The position numbers and the translations under genes were made by a program. DNA of 23,245 nt from Pseudomonadota bacterium (lineage in GTDB: Bacteria > Pseudomonadota > Gammaproteobacteria > Xanthomonadales > Rhodanobacteraceae): positions 1-23,245 of the forward strand of contig JAEYZH010000038.1 of the NCBI GenBank assembly GCA_023430685.1, written 5' to 3'. Under the pieces are notes generated by a model. That model searched no databases. It saw only the letters and a list, made by a program, of their open reading frames with translations, and had not been told where the DNA came from. Positions within the stretch are counted from its first letter, which is position 1. Every line of letters begins with the position of its first letter. Below are positions 1 through 8,482 of the stretch, piece by piece.

Positions 1-87
1 ATTGGTGTTTGGTGATTGGTGATTGGTGATTGGTGATTGGTGATTGGTGATTGGTGATTGGTGATTGGTGATTGGTGATTGGTGATT
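1..87. repeat. Tandem heptamer array, unit ATTGGTG
   Basis: Twelve head-to-tail copies of the 7-mer ATTGGTG fill positions 1-84 and a partial ATT follows at 85-87. Copy 2 (8-14) is TTTGGTG; the other eleven are identical. The array starts at the first base of the window, so it may be longer. It lies just downstream of infB, in a gap where rbfA would be expected further left. Such perfect tandem copies are prone to change in copy number by replication slippage. From memory, intergenic heptamer arrays of this general style occur in Xanthomonadaceae genomes; I cannot confirm that here. Confidence 0.97.
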
Positions 88-153
88 TGCAGATCATGAT
101 CGGTGTCGGGTGGTTGGCATCCGGGAGATACAACTACCTCTGATCCCGGCTTT

Positions 154-181
154 CACCAATCACCAATCTCCAATCACCATT
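154..181. repeat. Inverted heptamer array (CACCAAT x4, degenerate)
   Basis: Four heptamers, CACCAAT, CACCAAT, CTCCAAT and CACCATT, are the reverse complement of the ATTGGTG units at 1-84. The two arms are separated by about 69 bases (85-153) that carry a smaller 6-bp inverted repeat, CCGGGA (121-126) with TCCCGG (144-149). In the infB transcript the arms could pair over 28 positions with two mismatches. The arm ends about 10 bases from the infB stop codon. Confidence 0.93.
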
Positions 182-191
182 CACACATCGG

Positions 192-2810
<2,619 letters not shown>

Positions 2811-2952
2811 CGATTTGGTACTCCTAAGGTCCGTCCTGCACGTACGGTTGTCGCCGATCAGGCTCCGCCCCGCAGGGCGCCCGTCGTGCCTCGACACCCC
2901 GGGCGGCGCGCCGATCCCGGCGCCCACCCGTCCCGCATCGCGGGTTCGGCGG

Positions 2953-4446
2953 TTACGCGGCTTCCGCCGCGCGTGCCGCCATGATCAATCCTGCCGCCGT
3001 GTCCTCGTCGATGCCCTCGATGCCGAGTTCCATGAACTCGTCGGTGGCGAGATCGGCGAGGTTCTCGCGCGTGGCGATGCCGTGCGAGGCGAGTTCGAAC
3101 GCGAGCGCCTCGTCCATGCCTTCGACCGCGAGCAGGTCCTGCGCGGGCTGGTGCTCGTCGATGCCTTCCTCGACCGCGAGTGCTTCGGTCAGCAGCGCAT
3201 CGCGCGCACGCGCACGCAGTTCCTCGACGATGTCCTCGTCGAAGCCCTCGATGCCGAGCAGTTCGGCAGTCGGCACGTAGGCGATTTCCTCGACCGTCGA
3301 GAAGCCTTCCTGCACGAGGATCTGCGCGATCTCGCCGTCGACCTCGAGCTTGGCGATGAACAGCTCGCGCGCGGAAGCCTGCTCGGCCTCGCTCTTCTGG
3401 CGCACCTGGTCGGCGGTCATCACGTTGAGCTGCCAACCCGAGAGCTTGCTCGCGAGGCGCACGTTCTGGCCGCCGCGACCGATCGCCTGGGACAGCTTGT
3501 CCTCGGCCACCGCGATGTCCATCGAGTGCTTTTCCTCGTCGACGATGATCGACTGCACTTCCGCCGGCGCCATCGCGTTGATGACGAACTGGGCCGGATT
3601 GTCGTTCCACAGCACGATGTCGATGCGCTCGCCGTTGAGCTCGTTCGACACCGCCTGCACGCGCGAACCGCGCATGCCGATGCAGGCGCCGATCGGATCG
3701 GTGCGATGGTCGTGCGCGAGCACCGCGATCTTGGCACGGTCGCCCGGATCGCGCGCGCAGGCCTTGATCTCGACCAGGCCCTGGCCGACTTCGGGCACTT
3801 CGAGCTTGAACAGTTCCATCATCAGCTCGGGTGCGGTGCGCGAAACGAACAGCTGCGGACCGCGCAATTCGGAACGCACTTCGTAGAGATAGCCACGCAG
3901 GCGGTCGCCGACGCGCACGGCTTCGCGCGGGATGCAGCGGTCGCGCGGCACGAACGCCTCGGCATTGCCGCCGAGGTCGAGGTAGACGCTGCCCCGCTCG
4001 ACGCGCTTGACGATGCCGGTGATGAGCTCGCCGATGCGGTCCTTGTAGGCATCCACGACCAGCGCACGCTCGGCCTCGCGCACGCGCTGCACGATGACCT
4101 GCTTGGCAGCCTGCGCCGAGATGCGCCCGAAATCCGGGTTTTCGATCGGCTCCTCGATGAACGCGCCGACTTCGATCTCCGGCACGTCGTCGATCGCGTC
4201 CATCAGGCGCAGCTGGCGATCCGGCGATTCCATCACGACGTCGTCGGCGACGACTTCCCAGCGACGGAATGTCTCGTACTCGCCGCTGTCGCGGTCGATC
4301 GACACGCGCACGGCGACATCCTGTTCGGGATAGCGCTTCTTGGCCGCCGACGCGAGCGCGGCTTCCATCGCCTCGAAGATCACACCCTTCGGGACGCCTT
4401 TTTCGTTGGCCACCGCATCGACGACCAGCAACAGATCCTTGCTCAT
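2953..4446 (-). CDS. nusA: Transcription termination/antitermination factor NusA
   Basis: NusA binds RNA polymerase and nascent RNA and modulates pausing, intrinsic termination and antitermination. The 497-residue product has the N-terminal RNAP-binding domain (1-125), an S1 domain (about 138-203, including GIVKRVERGSVYLDLGGNAEAFVP), KH1 (about 230-285, GACIGMRGSRVQ) and KH2 (about 300-347, AIGRGGQNVRLAS). Two C-terminal acidic repeats (about 367-415 and 437-490, each with a GIEGxDED-type loop) give the long gammaproteobacterial form. The ATG at 4446 has AAGGAG 7 nt upstream, and MSKDLLLVVDAVANEKGVPK is the canonical start. It sits 152 nt after rimP and 142 nt before infB. In E. coli NusA feeds back on this operon, and the terminators at 5176-5320 offer a plausible target here; that link is inference. 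Confidence 0.98.
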   Translation of the reverse strand: MSKDLLLVVDAVANEKGVPKGVIFEAMEAALASAAKKRYPEQDVAVRVSIDRDSGEYETFRRWEVVADDVVMESPDRQLRLMDAIDDVPEIEVGAFIEEPIENPDFGRISAQAAKQVIVQRVREAERALVVDAYKDRIGELITGIVKRVERGSVYLDLGGNAEAFVPRDRCIPREAVRVGDRLRGYLYEVRSELRGPQLFVSRTAPELMMELFKLEVPEVGQGLVEIKACARDPGDRAKIAVLAHDHRTDPIGACIGMRGSRVQAVSNELNGERIDIVLWNDNPAQFVINAMAPAEVQSIIVDEEKHSMDIAVAEDKLSQAIGRGGQNVRLASKLSGWQLNVMTADQVRQKSEAEQASARELFIAKLEVDGEIAQILVQEGFSTVEEIAYVPTAELLGIEGFDEDIVEELRARARDALLTEALAVEEGIDEHQPAQDLLAVEGMDEALAFELASHGIATRENLADLATDEFMELGIEGIDEDTAAGLIMAARAAEAA

Positions 4447-4598
4447 TTCATGCTCCTTCGGTCCGCCCGACGGGGGCCCGAACGATGATCCGGTGAACCC
4501 GGCTTCCGGTTGACCGCGCCGGCTTCTGGCCGCCGCGTTCCATGGGTGATGACGCCTTCCGCGCGCCGCGCGCCTGTTTCGCCGCGGCCGCGATACCG

Positions 4599-5120
4599 CT
4601 ATTGAACTCCACGCTTGCGCTTGCCCGGCGCGGGCTCGCCCGCCTTCGCGGGAGCGAGTCCGAGCGCCGCGTAATCCGGCACCAGCCGCGCCTTCGCGAT
4701 GTTCGCGTGCGCGACCTGCACCGGCTTGCCGTCCTGGTCGATCGTCACGCGCTCGTCGTCGACGGCCTCGATGCGGCCCTGGAAGCGGCGCCGTCCGTCG
4801 ATCGGCAGGTTCACGTTGATCTTCGCCTGCTCGCCGAGGAAGCGCTCGAAATGCGCCGGCGTGAACAGCGGACGCTCGAGCCCGGGCGACGACACCTCGA
4901 GCGTGTAGCGGCCCGCGACCGGATCGTTCACGTCGAGCAGCGCCGAGATCTCGCGGCTCGCGCGCTCGCAGTCGTCGATCGTGACGCCGCGCTCGGGCTC
5001 GTCGATGTAGACGCGCAGCAGGCTGCTGCCGCTGTTCGCGCTGAACTCGATGCCCACGAGTTCGAGGCCGAGATCGGCGATCGCGGGCTCGAGCAACTGG
5101 CTGAGTTCGTCGTTCGTCAT
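4599..5120 (-). CDS. rimP: Ribosome maturation factor RimP
   Basis: RimP assists late 30S subunit assembly. The 173-residue product carries the N-terminal RimP domain with the signature RYTLEVSSPGLERPLFTPAHF (starting at residue 71) and a C-terminal SH3-like domain (about 88-150, with INVNLPIDGRRRFQGRI and VTIDQDGKPVQVAH). It ends in a basic KRKRGVQ tail. Length is a little above the usual 150-155 because of this tail. The ATG at 5120 gives MTNDELSQLLEPAIADLGLELVGIEF, the expected N-terminus. No good Shine-Dalgarno sequence is visible before it (the upstream bases are GCGGCCGGCCCATAC), which is odd for this operon. It is the first gene after the tRNA-fMet terminators and precedes nusA. Confidence 0.96.
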   Translation of the reverse strand: MTNDELSQLLEPAIADLGLELVGIEFSANSGSSLLRVYIDEPERGVTIDDCERASREISALLDVNDPVAGRYTLEVSSPGLERPLFTPAHFERFLGEQAKINVNLPIDGRRRFQGRIEAVDDERVTIDQDGKPVQVAHANIAKARLVPDYAALGLAPAKAGEPAPGKRKRGVQ

Positions 5121-5175
5121 GTATGGGCCGGCCGCGCGAATACCAGATCCCGCGGCCCGAATGTCCTGGAAACAC

Positions 5176-5202
5176 AAACAAAAAATGGGCACGAGGCCCA
5201 TT
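5176..5202 (-). terminator. Intrinsic terminator T2 upstream of rimP
   Basis: On the minus strand AATGGGC pairs with GCCCATT around a 5-nt loop CTCGT (5202-5184), followed at once by a T-rich run TTTTTGTTT (5184-5176, sharing the last stem T). The stem is short but perfect, and the T-tract is the best in the window. It lies 55 nt before the rimP start, so it acts as a second barrier to transcripts heading into rimP-nusA-infB. Confidence 0.82.
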
Positions 5203-5295
5203 CCGTAGTTCGCCGTTGTATGCATCCCACATCGGCGGCACTGCCCGCGGGCAGCCGGCGCATCCTGCGCCTGATCTCGGCAGCGTTCAAGACCC

Positions 5296-5320
5296 AAGAA
5301 AAAGGCCGCCAGAGGCGGCC
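5296..5320 (-). terminator. Intrinsic terminator T1 after tRNA-fMet
   Basis: On the minus strand GGCCGCC (5320-5314), loop TCT (5313-5311) and GGCGGCC (5310-5304) form a perfect 7-bp GC stem followed by TTTTTCTT (5303-5296). It lies 20 nt past the tRNA 3' end, where a tRNA transcription unit should stop. It would also end readthrough from the nuo operon, which has no terminator of its own after nuoN. Confidence 0.92.
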
Positions 5321-5339
5321 CATCCCTTGGACTCGAAAC

Positions 5340-5416
5340 TGGTAGCGGGGGCAGGATTTGAACCTGCGACCTTCGGGTTATGAGCCCGACGAGCTGCCAG
5401 ACTGCTCCACCCCGCA
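5340..5416 (-). tRNA. metY: Initiator tRNA-fMet (anticodon CAT)
   Basis: This 77-nt gene is nearly identical in layout to E. coli tRNA-fMet. The anticodon CAT lies at 5382-5380. Three consecutive G-C pairs close the anticodon stem (GGG-CTCATAA-CCC), the initiator hallmark for P-site binding, and the D stem has the A11:T24 pair. The CCA end is encoded (5342-5340) and the discriminator base is A73. Positions 1 and 72 are both T, so the initiator-type mismatch is kept but is T1/T72 where E. coli has C1/A72. It has its own promoter at 5428-5456 and the T1 terminator at 5296-5320. The symbol is given by position and synteny with E. coli metY-rimP-nusA-infB. Confidence 0.97.
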
Positions 5417-5427
5417 CCGAGCTGCGC

Positions 5428-5456
5428 AGGATAGCGGGAAGCGCGCCGGCAGGCAA
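5428..5456 (-). promoter_or_regulatory. Promoter for tRNA-fMet
   Basis: A minus-strand -35 TTGCCT (5456-5451) and -10 TATCCT (5433-5428) are separated by exactly 17 bp. The following bases GCGCAGCTCGG form a GC-rich discriminator, typical of stable-RNA promoters under stringent control. Transcription would start near 5421, only about five bases before the mature tRNA 5' end at 5416. It lies in the 53-bp gap after nuoN. Confidence 0.75.
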
Positions 5457-5469
5457 GCCCGGCGACGCC

Positions 5470-6942
5470 TCACGGCGCGATCGAGCTGCCGACGCGCATC
5501 GCCTCGTTGCACCAGTCGAGCAGCGGGCCCCACCCGAGTCCGAGCGCGAACAGCGCGAGGCCGTTCAGCGACAGGGTCCAGCGGAAGCCGCGGTCGCGCG
5601 GCAGCGCCAGCGGCGCGTCGTCGGCGGGCGCGTCGAAGTACATGACCTTGACCACGCGCAGGTAGTAGTAGAGGCCGACGATCGCGAAAACGATCGCGAC
5701 GATCGCGAGCCACAGCTGGCCCGCGTCGATCGCGGCCTTCAGCACCATGAGCTTGGCGAAGAAGCCGATCAGCGGCGGCACGCCCGCGAGCGAGAACATC
5801 GCGGCCGCCATCACGCCGGCGTACCACGGATTGCGGCGGTTGAGACCCTTGAAATCGTCGATCTCCTCGGCCTCGAAGCCCGCTCGCGCGAGCAGCATGA
5901 TCATGCCGAAGGCGACCGCCGCCATCAGCGCATAGCTGATCATGTAGAACATCGCCGCCGCGTAGCCGTCGGGCGTGCCGCCGACGAAGCCGAGCAGCAG
6001 GAAGCCGATGTGCGAAATCGTCGAGTACGCCAGCATGCGCTTGAGGTTGGTCTGTGCGATCGCGAACAGGTTTCCGACCGCGAGCGAGAGCACCGCGAGC
6101 AGCGCGAGCATCTGCGTCCAGTGCTCGCTCATGCCGCCCATCGCGCCCTCGAGCAGGCGCCACGCGAGTGCGAACGCACCGAGCTTGGACACCGAGCCGA
6201 TGAACAGCGTGACCGCGGTGGGCGCGCCCTGGTAGACGTCGGGCAGCCACATGTGGAATGGCGCCGCGCCGAGCTTGAACGTGGCGCCGATCACGAGGAA
6301 CACGAGCCCGAACGCGAGCAGCGTGCGATGCGGGCTCGCCGACGTCGCGGCCGCCTGGATCGTCGCGAGGTCGAGCGAGCCGGTCGCGCCGTAGATCATC
6401 GACATGCCGTACAGCAGCATGCCGGAGGCGAGCGAGCCGAGCACGAAGTACTTGATCGCGGCCTCGGCCGAGACCGGCGAATCGCGGTTCAGCGCGACCA
6501 GCGCGTACGAGCTCAGCGTGAGCAGTTCGAGGCCGAGGAATACCGTCACGAGGTTGCCGGCCGAGACCAGCAGCATCGTGCCGAGCGTCGCGAACAGCAG
6601 CAGCAGGTAGAACTCGCCGACGAACAGCTTGCGCTGGCGCAGGTAGTCGCGGCTGTAGGCGAACACGAGCGCCGTCGTCAGCAGCACGAACAGCTTGAGC
6701 ACGGTGGCGACGCCATCGCGCAGGAACATGCCGTCGAACGCGGGCACGGTGGCGCCGGCCTCCGGCGCGCCTTGCCACACGAACCATGCGGTGACCGCGA
6801 TCGCGGCCAGCGACAGCCAGTGCGTGAGGTCGCGTCGGTCGGGCTTGATGAACAGGTCGACCAGCAGGATCGCGAAGGTCGCGCCGAGCAGGAAGATCTC
6901 GGGCAACAGCGTGGTCAGGTCGTCGGGATTGAACTGGATCAT
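5470..6942 (-). CDS. nuoN: NADH-quinone oxidoreductase subunit N
   Basis: NuoN is one of three antiporter-like membrane subunits forming proton channels in complex I. The 490-residue product is almost wholly hydrophobic, with about 14 helices. The key Glu of the central ionisable chain is E139 in LGLELLTLSSYALVALNR (E133 in E. coli). The conserved proton_antipo_M region includes GATFKLGAAPFHMWLPDVYQ and LKRMLAYSTISHIGFLLLG. The ATG at 6942 lies 10 nt after the nuoM stop, and MIQFNPDDLTTLLPEIFLL is a normal N-terminus. It is the last nuo gene, and no terminator separates it from the tRNA-fMet promoter. Confidence 0.98.
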   Translation of the reverse strand: MIQFNPDDLTTLLPEIFLLGATFAILLVDLFIKPDRRDLTHWLSLAAIAVTAWFVWQGAPEAGATVPAFDGMFLRDGVATVLKLFVLLTTALVFAYSRDYLRQRKLFVGEFYLLLLFATLGTMLLVSAGNLVTVFLGLELLTLSSYALVALNRDSPVSAEAAIKYFVLGSLASGMLLYGMSMIYGATGSLDLATIQAAATSASPHRTLLAFGLVFLVIGATFKLGAAPFHMWLPDVYQGAPTAVTLFIGSVSKLGAFALAWRLLEGAMGGMSEHWTQMLALLAVLSLAVGNLFAIAQTNLKRMLAYSTISHIGFLLLGFVGGTPDGYAAAMFYMISYALMAAVAFGMIMLLARAGFEAEEIDDFKGLNRRNPWYAGVMAAAMFSLAGVPPLIGFFAKLMVLKAAIDAGQLWLAIVAIVFAIVGLYYYLRVVKVMYFDAPADDAPLALPRDRGFRWTLSLNGLALFALGLGWGPLLDWCNEAMRVGSSIAP

Positions 6943-6952
6943 GTCGTGCTGC

Positions 6953-8461
6953 TCACAGCTTGGCCAGGCCGATTTGCTGCACGAGCTGCAGCACCGCAGG
7001 TTCCATCAGGTCGATCAACGGCTTCGGGTACACGCCGAACGCGATCACCGCCGCCGCGAACGATCCGAGCACGATCCACTCGCGCGCATCGAGATCCTTC
7101 ATCTTCGCGACCTCGGCATTGGCGACTTCGCCGAACACGACGCGCTTGACCAGCCACAGCGTGTAGGCGGCGCTGATGATCAGCGTGAAGGTCGCGAACA
7201 GCGCAACCAGCGGACTCTGCTGGAACGCCGCGAGGACGACCATGAACTCGCCGACGAAACCGGAGGTCCCGGGCAGGCCGGAGTTCGCCATCGCGAACAG
7301 CACCATGAATGCGGCGAACCAGGGCATCACGTTGGCGACACCGCCGTAGTCCTTGATCATGCGCGAGTGCAGCCGGTCGTACATGACGCCGATGCACGAG
7401 AACATCGCGCCGGACACGAAGCCGTGCGAGACCATCTGCACCATCGCGCCCTGGATGCCGAGGCGCGCGCCGAGCGGGTTCGCGTTCTCGCGCACCAGCG
7501 CCAGCGCGATGAAGATGCCGAGCGTCACGAAGCCCATGTGCGCGATCGAGGAGTACGCGATCAGCTTCTTCATGTCCTCCTGCACCAGCGCGACATAGCC
7601 GATGTAGATGATCGCGACCAGCGACAACGCGATCACCAGCCACGCGAATTCCTGCGACGCATCCGGCGTGATCGGCAGCGAGAAGCGGATGAAGCCGTAG
7701 CCGCCGACCTTCAGCATGATCGCGGCCAGGATCACCGAACCGCCGGTCGGCGCCTCGACGTGCGCGTCCGGCAGCCAGGTGTGCACCGGCCACATCGGGA
7801 CCTTGATCGCGAACCCGAGCAGGAACGCGAAGAACAGCCACGCCTGCTCGCGCGGCCCGAGGTTCGCGGCCGAGAACGCGGCGAGCGAGAACTCGCCGGT
7901 CTTCATGTGCAGGTAGATCAGGCCGACCAGCATGAAGATCGAGCCGAGGAAGGTGTAGATGAAGAACTTCAGCGTCGCGTAGACGCGGCGCGGCCCGCCC
8001 CAGATGCCGATGATGATGAACATCGGGATCAGCATCGCCTCGAAGAACACGTAGAACAGCAATGCGTCGGTCGCCGCGAACACGCCGATCAGCATGCCCT
8101 CGAGCACCAGCATCGCGGCCATGTACTGCGAGACGCGCTGCTGGATCGGCCCCCACGAGCCGATCACCACGAGCACGCTCGTGAACGAGGTCAGCACGAT
8201 CATCGCGACCGAGATGCCGTCTGCCGAGAGCGCGTAGTTGGAACGGATCGCCGGGATCCACTCGAGCGATTCGGCGAACTGCATCACCGCACCGGACGGA
8301 TCGTAGCCCGTCCACAGCGGGATCGAGAGCAGGAAGGTCGCCAGCGCCGTCGCGAGCGCGAGCCAGCGCGCCGCGTTCGCCTCGCGGCCGAACGCGAGCA
8401 CGGCGACCGCGCCGAGGATCGGCAGCCAGATCAGGACGCTCAGGAGATGCGGGACTTGCAT
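6953..8461 (-). CDS. nuoM: NADH-quinone oxidoreductase subunit M
   Basis: NuoM is the second antiporter-like proton-pumping subunit of the membrane arm. The 502-residue product has about 14 membrane helices. The essential Glu is E141 in LFYVFFEAMLIPMFIIIGIWGG and the channel Lys is K220 in AIKVPMWPVHTWLPDAHVEAP. MKKLIAYSSIAHMGFVTLG matches the second half of the family domain. Its length matches the family (about 500-510). The ATG at 8461 lies 21 nt after the nuoL stop. Confidence 0.98.
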   Translation of the reverse strand: MQVPHLLSVLIWLPILGAVAVLAFGREANAARWLALATALATFLLSIPLWTGYDPSGAVMQFAESLEWIPAIRSNYALSADGISVAMIVLTSFTSVLVVIGSWGPIQQRVSQYMAAMLVLEGMLIGVFAATDALLFYVFFEAMLIPMFIIIGIWGGPRRVYATLKFFIYTFLGSIFMLVGLIYLHMKTGEFSLAAFSAANLGPREQAWLFFAFLLGFAIKVPMWPVHTWLPDAHVEAPTGGSVILAAIMLKVGGYGFIRFSLPITPDASQEFAWLVIALSLVAIIYIGYVALVQEDMKKLIAYSSIAHMGFVTLGIFIALALVRENANPLGARLGIQGAMVQMVSHGFVSGAMFSCIGVMYDRLHSRMIKDYGGVANVMPWFAAFMVLFAMANSGLPGTSGFVGEFMVVLAAFQQSPLVALFATFTLIISAAYTLWLVKRVVFGEVANAEVAKMKDLDAREWIVLGSFAAAVIAFGVYPKPLIDLMEPAVLQLVQQIGLAKL

Positions 8462-8482
8462 GGTCGTGTTCTGTCCTGTCGA

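Larger units (their letters stand above)
5121..5339 (-). promoter_or_regulatory. rimP-nusA-infB leader with tandem terminators
   Basis: This 219-nt stretch between tRNA-fMet and rimP holds no gene but is full of structure. In transcription order it has a first intrinsic terminator (5320-5296), two GC-rich inverted repeats (GGCGCA/TGCGCC at 5257-5271 and the palindrome CTGCCCGCGGGCAG at 5241-5254), a second intrinsic terminator (5202-5176), and about 55 nt up to the rimP start. I see no convincing promoter inside it, so rimP, nusA and infB probably depend on readthrough from upstream. E. coli has the same arrangement of metY, terminators and rimP-nusA-infB with NusA autoregulation, so attenuation is a reasonable inference. 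Confidence 0.6.

Noticed and set aside
1..87. Heptamer array as a CRISPR array
   Set aside because: Units are 7 bp and contiguous with no spacers, and no cas genes are present.
92..101. GATCATGATC palindrome as an operator
   Set aside because: A single 10-bp palindrome in spacer DNA with no promoter nearby; chance is a sufficient explanation.
121..149. CCGGGA/TCCCGG hairpin as an infB terminator
   Set aside because: The stem is only 6 bp with a 17-nt loop and no T-run on the minus strand.
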